Of a stretch of 42,476 bases of DNA, positions 34,848 to 42,286 are shown one piece after another. Under the pieces are notes generated by a model. The model was not told the origin of the DNA and made no database searches. It saw nothing but the letters and a program-made list of their open reading frames with translations. The stretch's first letter is position 1, and each line of letters opens with the position of its first letter. The DNA lies in NCBI GenBank assembly GCA_910584785.1, contig CAJUDX010000024.1, positions 1 through 42,476 of the forward strand, in the 5' to 3' direction. Origin of the DNA: an uncultured Lachnospiraceae bacterium (GTDB lineage: Bacteria > Bacillota > Clostridia > Lachnospirales > Lachnospiraceae). The translations under genes and the position numbers were made by a program.

Positions 34848-34929
34848 TGGTCATCGCCTCCTTGTCCACCTGGTCAGAGGTGAAAATATAACTGCATGGT
34901 TTCAAAGCTATTGCGTGTTTAATTGATTG

Positions 34930-34945
34930 GTTTAAAAATTTAAAC
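34930..34945. promoter_or_regulatory. Palindromic operator candidate at the arsR start site
   Basis: GTTTAAAAATTTAAAC is a 7+2+7 perfect palindrome lying just after the predicted -10 of the arsR promoter, across the expected transcription start. This is the position of an autorepression operator. Confidence 0.55.
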
Positions 34946-34952
34946 TAACGAT

Positions 34953-34981
34953 ATTCTAGCATGGAGGATTTTTATGGTCAA
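34953..34981 (-). promoter_or_regulatory. arsR promoter
   Basis: On the minus strand, TTGACC (34976-34981), a 17-bp spacer and TAGAAT (34953-34958) with a TGC extended -10 make a strong sigma-A promoter about 106 bp before the arsR start. Confidence 0.75.
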
Positions 34982-34991
34982 TATCAAGTAT

Positions 34992-35006
34992 CATAGAAAT
35001 TCTATG
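34992..35006. promoter_or_regulatory. Palindrome between arsR and the tad locus
   Basis: CATAGAAATTCTATG (7+1+7) lies between the divergent arsR and tad promoters, about 50 bp upstream of the tad -35. It is a possible regulator binding site; nothing else supports it. Confidence 0.35.
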
Positions 35007-35056
35007 GAAAAATTTGTGAAAAATGACGAAATTATGTAAAAATATGGAAATTTTGG

Positions 35057-35085
35057 TTGACAAACCGTCTGAATTGTGCGATAAT
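35057..35085 (+). promoter_or_regulatory. Promoter of the tad locus
   Basis: TTGACA (35057-35062), a 17-bp spacer and GATAAT (35080-35085) with a TGC extended -10 form a near-consensus sigma-A promoter. Transcription should start near 35092, so the prepilin peptidase must begin at 35125 and not in the longer open frame from 35023. Confidence 0.8.
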
Positions 35086-35124
35086 CCAAACTACATCCAC
35101 TGCCTGCCAGAAAGGACAGAGGAA

Positions 35125-35652
35125 ATGGCAGTTGTTTATTTTATCTTGCGATGTAGTTTGATGTTTTGCCTTGCTGGAGCTGGCCTGTGGGATTTATGGG
35201 CCAGGCGGGTTCCTAACCGGTGGCTGACCTTTTGGTTTGTGATTGGTTTTGGATGTTTTGCCCTCAGCAGCTGGCTGGCGGTTGCCGGATATCTGGTTCG
35301 GTGTGCTGTGACAGTTAGTGTATTTTTTCTATTTTTTCTTTGCCGCATGATGGGTGCCGGAGATATTAAATGTATGGCGCTTATTTGTGGGTATCTGGGA
35401 TTTGCCTCCGGTGTGTTTGTGATTATCACCGGAATGGTCGTTGGTGCCTGCTGGTCTTTAACGAAGCTCCTTTATCACAGGCAGCTTTGGGAACGGTTTG
35501 GCTTTCTGTCTGCCTATTTCAGGCGGATATTTCAGGAAAAGAGATGGATTGCTTATTATGTGCCGGGACGGGATGGAAGAGAAGTAACCCTTCCCTTGGT
35601 GTTTTGTCTGTTTTGGGGATTTTGTGTTTTTTTGCTGGTGTATCCCTGCTGA
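35125..35652 (+). CDS. Type IV prepilin peptidase (A24 family, TadV/CpaA-like)
   Basis: This membrane aspartyl peptidase cleaves the leader of pilins such as the Flp1 protein at 40106. The 175-residue protein begins with a hydrophobic segment, followed by the first active-site Asp in LWDLWARRVPNRW (the D.....P.. pattern), and contains the second in GAGDIKCMALI (G-x-GD.K). It has about five membrane segments and lacks the cysteine-rich methylase domain, which is normal for the tad type. The ATG at 35125 has GAGG just upstream and follows the promoter. A 146-bp purine-rich gap separates it from the next gene. Confidence 0.9.
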   Translation: MAVVYFILRCSLMFCLAGAGLWDLWARRVPNRWLTFWFVIGFGCFALSSWLAVAGYLVRCAVTVSVFFLFFLCRMMGAGDIKCMALICGYLGFASGVFVIITGMVVGACWSLTKLLYHRQLWERFGFLSAYFRRIFQEKRWIAYYVPGRDGREVTLPLVFCLFWGFCVFLLVYPC

Positions 35653-35798
35653 GATAAGTTTGTCAGGAAAGCATCAAAGGTGGGGTTACCTTGCGTTGGC
35701 GGATATATTGTCATTGATTATAGTTAAGAAGAGGGGAAGGAAAGAAAAGGAATAAAGCGAAGGGGAAGTGAAAAAAGAAATAGAAAGGCAGGTATTGG

Positions 35799-36803
35799 AT
35801 GAAAAAACGGATGATGGCAGTTTACGATGTTGATCCTTTTTTTGCTGATCGTTTTGCCGAGGCAGCAAACCAGAGAGAGCAAATTCCCTTTACTGTTATG
35901 GCATTTAGCACGATGGAGAGACTTAAACAGTTTTCCAGGGAACAGAAAATAGAGATTTTGCTAATTGATGCGGGATTAAGGGGAGAAGCTGAGGAAATTG
36001 AGGCCGAGCAGGTGATATATCTTTCCGACGGTGAGCTATTGCCTGAGAAGGGGGATGCGGCATGGGTTTATAAGTACCAGTCTACAGCGAATATTGTCCG
36101 GGAGGTTATGGGCTGCTACTGTGTTCAGCCGGCAGAGCCAAAGGTTGCTGTGGGAAATAAGAGTATTTTACTGGGGGTGTATTCTCCGGTAAATCGCTGC
36201 CTGAAAACCTCGTTTTCATTAATTTTAGGACAGCTTTTGGCAAAGGAAAATAAAGTGCTTTATTTAAATCTGGAAGATTGTTCGGGTTTTCGCAAGCTGA
36301 TGGGACAGGAGGGAAATGGCGATTTTTCCGATGTGCTTTATTACTATGGGCAGGGGAATGGTAATTGGGCAAGGCTGAAATCGCTGGTTTATCATTGGGA
36401 TAATCTGGATTATATTCTTCCTGCCCGTTATCCTGAAGATTTGTGTCAGTTTAGTGCAGAGCAGATGGCAAATCTTCTGGAACAGATTGGGCGGGAAGGG
36501 ATTTACGATATGATTATTGTGGATTTGGGGCAACTTGGAAAGATGGCGGTGCATGTGCTTGAGGTCTGTGATGGGATTTACATGCCGATTAAGCAGGACT
36601 GGTTTTCGATGGCTAAGGTGGAAGAATATGAAGAATACATCAAAGTTTCGGGTCACGGTGCGTTGCTGGAAAAAACACAAAAGCTTAATCTGCCTTATTC
36701 CGGCAGGTTTGCCGACAGAAAAAATTATCTGGAGGAACTTTTATGGGGTGAGCTGGGCGATTATGTGCGGCAGGTACTTAGAGGGAAGCAGAAATGGAGA
36801 TAA
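35799..36803 (+). CDS. TadZ/CpaE-like protein with receiver-like and MinD-like domains
   Basis: TadZ proteins help position the tad secretion machine. The 334-residue protein has an N-terminal receiver-like domain (about 5-108) with D10/D12, Asp57 at the phosphoacceptor position (LLIDAG) and Lys92. A ParA/MinD-like domain (about 120-330) follows. Its P-loop region reads YSPVNRCLKTS (128-138), which lacks the glycines of a normal deviant Walker A (KGGxGKTT) but keeps the Lys-Thr. The domain later shows DMIIVDLGQ. ATP binding may be weak or lost. It overlaps cpaF by 10 bp. Confidence 0.85.
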   Translation: MKKRMMAVYDVDPFFADRFAEAANQREQIPFTVMAFSTMERLKQFSREQKIEILLIDAGLRGEAEEIEAEQVIYLSDGELLPEKGDAAWVYKYQSTANIVREVMGCYCVQPAEPKVAVGNKSILLGVYSPVNRCLKTSFSLILGQLLAKENKVLYLNLEDCSGFRKLMGQEGNGDFSDVLYYYGQGNGNWARLKSLVYHWDNLDYILPARYPEDLCQFSAEQMANLLEQIGREGIYDMIIVDLGQLGKMAVHVLEVCDGIYMPIKQDWFSMAKVEEYEEYIKVSGHGALLEKTQKLNLPYSGRFADRKNYLEELLWGELGDYVRQVLRGKQKWR

Positions 36804-38101
36804 CAGAAAATTTAGAAATTAATCAAAAGTCCTTTCGTCAGCAGATACAAAAAAAGATTATGGAAGAGATTGAGCGGCAGAGAAGCATCAGTGATGAAGA
36901 GCTCCGTGAACTGATTGATCGGGAAGTGGAGGAGTTAGGAAACCGGGAATTTCTTCCCCTGAAGGAAAAACTGGACTTGCGCAAGCGATTGTTTGATTCT
37001 TTTTGCCGGTTGGGGATTTTGCAGGAACTGGTGGACGATCCGCAGGTAACCGAGATTATGGTCAATGGACGGGAGAAGATATTTATAGAGAAAAGGGGCA
37101 GAGAGATTTTATGGGACAAGTGCTTTGACAGTGAGGATCAGCTGGAAGATTTAATTCAGCAGATAGTGAGCCGGGTAAACCGCATGGTGAATGTGTCCTC
37201 ACCGATTGTTGACGCCAGACTGGAGGATGGTTCACGGGTGCATGTGGTTCTGCCGCCGATTGCACTGGATGGGCCGACGGTTACTATCCGAAAATTCCCC
37301 GAACCGATTACGATTGAAAAATTAATTCAATATCATTCGATTACCGAAGAGGCAGCTGGGTTTTTACAGCGCCTGGTTATTTCTGGATATAATATTTTTA
37401 TCAGCGGAGGAACAAATTCGGGAAAAAGTACATTTTTAAATGCCCTTTCCGCCTTTATCCCTGTAGATGAGCGGGTGATTACAATAGAAGATTCGGCAGA
37501 GCTACAGATTCAGCAAGTACCCAATTTAGTCCGTCTGGAAACGAGAAATGCGAACAGTGAGGGTGAGGGCGCAGTGAGTATCCGGGATTTAATTCGTGCG
37601 GCGCTCAGGATGAATCCGGCGAGAATTATCGTGGGGGAGGTTCGATCCGGGGAGGCTTTTGACCTTTTAACCGCTTTTAATACGGGACACAGCGGGATGG
37701 GAACGGGTCACGCAAACAGTCCCAAGGATATGCTTTCCCGCCTGGAATCGATGGTTTTGATGGCAGCGGATTTACCTTTAACGGCGATTCGAAGCCAGAT
37801 TTGTGCGGCGATAGATATTATGGTTCAGCTTGGGAGGCTTAGGGATAAGAGCCGGAGGGTACTGGAAATTGTAGAACTGCTTGGGATGGAACAGGGGGAA
37901 ATTCAGTTAAATCCTTTGTATATTTTTGAAGAGCAGGCAGATGAAGTGACAAGTGGGAGACAAGGAGGCACTAGTAAGGCAAAAGACAGAGGAAAAAGAA
38001 AAAATGGGGAAAAAGAAATTAAAAATGTGGAAGGGAAGCTGGTTTGTGTGGGGGCGCTTAGACGGAAAGAAAAGCTGCAGGCCGCAGGCTGTGAATTATG
38101 A
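36794..38101 (+). CDS. cpaF: Tad pilus assembly ATPase (TadA/CpaF family)
   Basis: This hexameric ATPase powers pilin polymerisation. The 435-residue protein has an N-terminal helical part and the CpaF-type domain with ILQELVDDPQVTEIMVNG, a Walker A GGTNSGKS (205-212), an Asp box, the Walker B Glu282 (RIIVGEVRSGEAFD) and the His box GTGHANSP. After about residue 370 there is a Lys/Glu/Gly-rich tail and a short conserved-looking end (EGKLVCVGALRRKEKLQAAG). The start overlaps the end of tadZ. Its last codons overlap the tadB reading frame by about 98 bp. Confidence 0.96.
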   Translation: MEITENLEINQKSFRQQIQKKIMEEIERQRSISDEELRELIDREVEELGNREFLPLKEKLDLRKRLFDSFCRLGILQELVDDPQVTEIMVNGREKIFIEKRGREILWDKCFDSEDQLEDLIQQIVSRVNRMVNVSSPIVDARLEDGSRVHVVLPPIALDGPTVTIRKFPEPITIEKLIQYHSITEEAAGFLQRLVISGYNIFISGGTNSGKSTFLNALSAFIPVDERVITIEDSAELQIQQVPNLVRLETRNANSEGEGAVSIRDLIRAALRMNPARIIVGEVRSGEAFDLLTAFNTGHSGMGTGHANSPKDMLSRLESMVLMAADLPLTAIRSQICAAIDIMVQLGRLRDKSRRVLEIVELLGMEQGEIQLNPLYIFEEQADEVTSGRQGGTSKAKDRGKRKNGEKEIKNVEGKLVCVGALRRKEKLQAAGCEL

Positions 38102-38828
38102 AAAATATGTGTTGTCATTAAAAGAAATTTTGTTTTATGCGATGCAGGGAACAGGGATTTGTGCTTTGATTTCTTATACCTTTTATCGGAGCTGGGCGGT
38201 GTTTTTTCTTTTGCTTCCCCTGGGTATGAGCTATCCTGTTTTTCGGAGAAAGGCACTGAGAGAACGGCGGATGTTTCGGCTGAATCAGGAATTTAAAGAA
38301 GGGATTTTGATCTTAGCTGCAAATTTAAGCGCGGGCTATTCGATTGAAAATGCTCTGGTCAACAGCAGCCAGGAACTGGATATGCTTTATGGAAAGGAGG
38401 GGATGATTAATGGTGAATTTTCAGGGATGAGCAGACAGCTTCAGATGAATCGAACGGTGGAGCAGGTGTTTTTTGAATTTGCCCAGCGCAGCGGTTTGGA
38501 GGATGTAAGAAACTTTGCTCAGGTATTTAAGGCGGCAAAACGCAGCGGGGGAGATCTGGTTGGGATTATTAATCATACTGCGGGGATAATCCGGGACAAA
38601 AATCAGGTGGTGGAAGAAATTTCCAATATGACAGCGGCAAAGAAGCTGGAGCAGAAGGTGATGAACTTAATTCCTTTTTTTCTGATTTTTTATATCGATC
38701 AGGCTTCACCGGGGTTTTTTGCCATGATGTATCAAACGGGGGCAGGAAGGATATTGATGACGGTTTGTCTGGGGGTGTATGGAATTGCGTTTTGGTTATC
38801 AAAAAGGATACTTGATATTCCGGTTTAA
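38004..38828 (+). CDS. tadB: Tad inner-membrane platform protein TadB (T2SSF family)
   Basis: This is one of two platform proteins of the tad system. The 274-residue protein has two N-terminal helices (about 50-85), the cytoplasmic T2SSF domain (about 100-225; FKEGILILAANLSAGYSIENAL and VFKAAKRSGGDLVGIINHTA are typical), and two C-terminal helices. The start is uncertain: the frame is open from 37953, but the ATG at 38004 has AGAGGA upstream. Any ATG start before the mature part lies inside cpaF, giving a long dual-coding overlap. The lysine/tryptophan-rich first 35 residues are not typical of TadB. Confidence 0.88.
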   Translation: MGKKKLKMWKGSWFVWGRLDGKKSCRPQAVNYEKYVLSLKEILFYAMQGTGICALISYTFYRSWAVFFLLLPLGMSYPVFRRKALRERRMFRLNQEFKEGILILAANLSAGYSIENALVNSSQELDMLYGKEGMINGEFSGMSRQLQMNRTVEQVFFEFAQRSGLEDVRNFAQVFKAAKRSGGDLVGIINHTAGIIRDKNQVVEEISNMTAAKKLEQKVMNLIPFFLIFYIDQASPGFFAMMYQTGAGRILMTVCLGVYGIAFWLSKRILDIPV

Positions 38829-40053
38829 GCATAAGGAATTTTCCCTGGGGCTAACGGAGATCTTCTGTGCAGGGATTGGGCTTGCCTTATTTTTACTTAC
38901 AGAGATGCAAAAGAGTAATGATCCTTTGCAGGAGGGCTATATTTTCCGGGCCTCCTATGGGCAGGGAGAAAACAGGATTGAATTGATGGTAGACGGGGTA
39001 GAGGAAGAGGAGGTGGAAATCGGGTTTTCTGTGGGGGAGAGACAGTTTACACAAGAGCAGGCCAAGGTGGCAATGGAGGATCTGGGTGGACGACTGGAAA
39101 CGCTGATAGTGGGAGAGAATCCTTCGCTAAAACAGGTACAGACAAAATTAAACCTGATTACACGGGATGAGCTAACGGGCTTTCGAATACGCTGGAGTTC
39201 GGATAATATGGAGAGGATTGCTCTAAACGGGGAAGTAAACGGAGAAGGAGCGGATGGTGAGAAGGGCAGCCCGGTACAGCTGGAAGCCCAGGTTCAGGAT
39301 GGGCAGGGAAATCGACGCAGTTTTACCTTTCTGGCGCTTGTTTTTCCTAAACCGCTTTCTGAAAAACAGCAGCATATTCAGGACGTACTAATGGCAATAG
39401 AGGAGGCGGAAAAGCGTTCGCGGACGGAGGAAGGTTTTTATCTTCCGGGGGAATATAAGGGCAGACCTTTAGTTTATGGGACAAAGGATGGGAAAGAAAA
39501 TTTCTGGTTGCTGGCAATGGGGCCGCTGATGGCATTTCTTTTACGGGCCAGAGGAAAAAGTGAGGAAAAAAAGCGAAAAAAGGATAGGGAGAGGAAGCTT
39601 TTGCTGGATTATTCGGAGGTGGTGTCCAAATTGCAGATTTTTTTAGGAGCGGGGATGACAGTGAGGACAGCCTGGGAAAGGATTGCCCTGGATTATCAGC
39701 GTTTGCGGGAAGGCGGCGGTGAGGAAAGACCAGCTTACGAGGAAATGCTGCAAACATATTATCAGTTAAGAAGCGGGGCAGCTGAGGGGAAAGCCTATGA
39801 GGAATTTGGCAGACGCTGCGTGCTTCAGCCTTATTTGAAATTTGCCGGTTTATTGGAACAAAACCGAAAAACAGGAACAAAAAATCTTAGGCAGTTATTG
39901 CAGCTGGAAATGACGGATGCATTTGAGCAGAGAAAAAATTTAGCCCGACGTCAGGGAGAGGAGGCAGCAACAAAATTGCTGATACCATTGTTTTTAATGC
40001 TTGGTGTGGTGATGGTAATTGTTGTGGTTCCGGCATTTCTTACGTTTTATTAA
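38779..40053 (+). CDS. tadC: Tad platform protein TadC-like with outside insertion
   Basis: This is the second T2SSF platform protein. The 424-residue protein has an N-terminal helix (about 25-43), a roughly 195-residue extracytoplasmic domain (about 45-240) of beta-rich character with Glu-rich stretches, a second helix (about 238-256), the T2SSF domain (LLDYSEVVSKLQIFLGAGMTVRTAWERIA..., about 268-400) and a C-terminal helix. The outside domain makes it longer than a classical TadC (about 300). The ATG has GGGGGT right before it and overlaps the tadB end by 50 bp. Confidence 0.88.
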   Translation: MELRFGYQKGYLIFRFKHKEFSLGLTEIFCAGIGLALFLLTEMQKSNDPLQEGYIFRASYGQGENRIELMVDGVEEEEVEIGFSVGERQFTQEQAKVAMEDLGGRLETLIVGENPSLKQVQTKLNLITRDELTGFRIRWSSDNMERIALNGEVNGEGADGEKGSPVQLEAQVQDGQGNRRSFTFLALVFPKPLSEKQQHIQDVLMAIEEAEKRSRTEEGFYLPGEYKGRPLVYGTKDGKENFWLLAMGPLMAFLLRARGKSEEKKRKKDRERKLLLDYSEVVSKLQIFLGAGMTVRTAWERIALDYQRLREGGGEERPAYEEMLQTYYQLRSGAAEGKAYEEFGRRCVLQPYLKFAGLLEQNRKTGTKNLRQLLQLEMTDAFEQRKNLARRQGEEAATKLLIPLFLMLGVVMVIVVVPAFLTFY

Positions 40054-40105
40054 GAGGTTATATGACCGTTTTTTGCAGTTTATCATTTTATTAGGAGGAA
40101 ATTCT

Positions 40106-40282
40106 ATGTTAATGCAGGAAGTAAAACATTTTTGGGTGGAAGAAGATGGTATAGGAGTGATTGAAGTAGTATTGATTTTAGTGGTTTTAATTAGTCTGGT
40201 TATTATCTTTAAGGGACAGATTACGGCACTGCTCAATGATATTTTTGGTCAGATTAACAGCCAGTCTAAGGAAGTGTATTAG
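40106..40282 (+). CDS. Flp1-type prepilin
   Basis: This is the likely major pilin of the tad pilus. The 58-residue protein has a short leader ending in Gly15 and then the IGVIEVVLILVVLISLVIIF helix. Glu20 sits at position +5 of the mature form, which is the hallmark processing and assembly residue. A short C-terminal tail is rich in Gln/Asn/Ser. The ATG at 40106 has TAGGAGG at 7-8 nt; the open frame upstream overlaps tadC's end without a ribosome site. It should be cut by the prepilin peptidase encoded at 35125. Confidence 0.93.
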   Translation: MLMQEVKHFWVEEDGIGVIEVVLILVVLISLVIIFKGQITALLNDIFGQINSQSKEVY

Positions 40283-40291
40283 GAGCAGAGG

Positions 40292-42271
40292 ATGAATAAA
40301 GAGCACAGCGGACAGATTACCGTTTTTTTAAGCTTAATTTTAATCTGTGTCTGCGGTCTGATTTGCGGATTGCTGGAGTCAGCAAGGACGGCAGGGGCAA
40401 AATGTTTTTTGCAGACAGCCGCCTATTCTTCTATGGATTCCCTGTTTAGCCAATATCACCGTAAACTATGGGAGGAGTACCGGATTCTGGGGCTTGAACA
40501 TTTCAGCGAGGAGGCAGCAGAAGAGGAATTTAGCGGGTTTTTGCAGCCGTATTTGGAGCAAGAAAATTGGTATCCTTTTTCTGTGGAGAAGTGTCAGGTT
40601 AGTGAAAGAAAAGTTCTGACGGATGATTCTGGCAAGTATTTTGAGCAGGAAATTCTGGATTATATGAAGTATGGGATTTGGACTAAGGAATGGGGAGAGG
40701 ACATGACGGCAGAGGCTATAAAGGGATTTAAGGAGGCTGAGCAGGTTTCGGATCTCACCCGTTCTATGGAAATTCAGACAAAGGATGCGTGGAAGCTGGA
40801 GCAGGCACTTGAGGCGTTGAGCCAATGCTTTCAGGAACAGGAGGAAAGACGAAGCAAAGCGTCTAAAAAGTTAGGTCGGGAAGATGGATACGGATTCTGC
40901 CGGGAAGGAGACCAGTTGATTAAACAGCTAAATAAGGTACCCGGATTAGTGGAAAAGTATGAAAAACAGGCGGATAAGCTGGGGGAACGTCTGGCTGTGT
41001 TGGAACAGGAATTTGAAGAAAAACAAGCAGATCTCAGCAGCAGTGTACAGCAGTCTTTTCGAGCAGAATTACAGGAATACCGGGCCTATACGGATAAGGA
41101 CGGAGAGCGCCGAAAGCAGATAACGGGCTTGTCTGAGCAGGCAAAAGAAAGGATAAATTTTGTGCGGGATGTTCAGAAGGAGGCTGAGGAAGTAGAGGAT
41201 TATATTGCAAATTGGGAGCCTGATGATGAAGATGATGAGCTGAATACAGCTGCTTTATGGGCGCCTGTTCAGCGCCATTTCTCCCGCTATGTTCCGCTTT
41301 CGCTTCCTTTTGAAGCAGGGATTAAGGATAAAGAAAAGGAAGGGTTGTTAAAAAAGCTGAGGGAGATGGCAGATAAGGGAATATTATCTTTAGTTCTTCC
41401 TAAGGACGCTAAAGTTTCTCAGGGATTAATTTCGGCAGAAAACTATCCCTCCCATACAATTGCATTTGAAGAAAAGGGACTGGGTGTTTTGGATAAGGCA
41501 ATGACTGCTGAATATTGTCAGGTATTTTTCGATCATTTTTGCGGGCAGAAAGAAGGCGGTAAGGTAAAGGCGGGCGAAGAGATAACGCAGGGAAAGGAGA
41601 CTGGGGAAGGAAAGAAGCAGGAGGGCGTGGCATATGAACTGGAATATTTACTTGTTGGTAAAGAACTGGACGAAGAAAACCTTACTCAGGTGATAGAGCA
41701 ATTACTTGCCGTCCGCGAAGGTCTGAATTTTATTTATTTGCTGGGGGACAGTGAAAAGCGGGCAGAGGCAAAGACCCTGGCAATGGTGGTGGTTGGAGGA
41801 ACCGGTATTCTTCCCCTGGTTTCTATTACTGCATTTTTAATTTTAGGTGTATGGGCGTTTGGGGAATCCGTGGCGGATGTCAGAATTTTATTGCAGGGTG
41901 GAAAGATTCCCTTGATTAAGGGAAGGGGAGACTGGCAATTAAGCCTAGAGGGACTTCTTGAGTTTGCACGCCAGGGAAGCTTGGGGACGCTGGGGGATAA
42001 GGGAAAGGGGCTGACTTATGAGCAGTATTTAACCATTTTTCTTTTGCCGGTTCCCGGAACACAGCTTCTCTACCGGATGATGGATATGATGGAAATGAAT
42101 CTTTCGCAGTGGCAGCCGGGATTTCGGATGGAGGACTGTGCATACCGTGTGGATATGCAGATGGAGGCTTGTGGAAAACATGTTTATTTTTCGCTGGGAT
42201 TGTTGAAAAGTCTTTTAGGAAATACAGAGTTTACTTACCCGGTGGGAATAAAAGCTTCGAGGGCATATTGA
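40292..42271 (+). CDS. DUF5702-like tad-locus protein
   Basis: This 659-residue protein is of the type found in clostridial tad loci (DUF5702-like), of unknown function. The N-terminus has a single helix (about 7-27; GQITVFLSLILICVCGLICGLLESAR) that resembles the TadE/pseudopilin start. A large outside part follows, with Glu/Lys/Gln-rich probable coiled coils (about 155-310). There is a hydrophobic hairpin near 495-530 (AMVVVGGTGILPLVSITAFLILGVWAFGE). The C-terminus has Tyr/Met-rich helices and is likely to interact with the pilus base. It lies 9 bp after the pilin gene. The structured repeat array begins 15 bp after its stop. Confidence 0.85.
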   Translation: MNKEHSGQITVFLSLILICVCGLICGLLESARTAGAKCFLQTAAYSSMDSLFSQYHRKLWEEYRILGLEHFSEEAAEEEFSGFLQPYLEQENWYPFSVEKCQVSERKVLTDDSGKYFEQEILDYMKYGIWTKEWGEDMTAEAIKGFKEAEQVSDLTRSMEIQTKDAWKLEQALEALSQCFQEQEERRSKASKKLGREDGYGFCREGDQLIKQLNKVPGLVEKYEKQADKLGERLAVLEQEFEEKQADLSSSVQQSFRAELQEYRAYTDKDGERRKQITGLSEQAKERINFVRDVQKEAEEVEDYIANWEPDDEDDELNTAALWAPVQRHFSRYVPLSLPFEAGIKDKEKEGLLKKLREMADKGILSLVLPKDAKVSQGLISAENYPSHTIAFEEKGLGVLDKAMTAEYCQVFFDHFCGQKEGGKVKAGEEITQGKETGEGKKQEGVAYELEYLLVGKELDEENLTQVIEQLLAVREGLNFIYLLGDSEKRAEAKTLAMVVVGGTGILPLVSITAFLILGVWAFGESVADVRILLQGGKIPLIKGRGDWQLSLEGLLEFARQGSLGTLGDKGKGLTYEQYLTIFLLPVPGTQLLYRMMDMMEMNLSQWQPGFRMEDCAYRVDMQMEACGKHVYFSLGLLKSLLGNTEFTYPVGIKASRAY

Positions 42272-42286
42272 ATAGGTTGCCCGGAG

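Noticed and set aside
35023..35124. Longer N-terminus of the prepilin peptidase
   Set aside because: It lies upstream of and inside the strong promoter at 35057-35085, so it would not be transcribed.
37953..38101. Frameshift or pseudogene in cpaF
   Set aside because: All CpaF motifs are intact and the end of the protein looks conserved; the overlap is better explained by dual coding.
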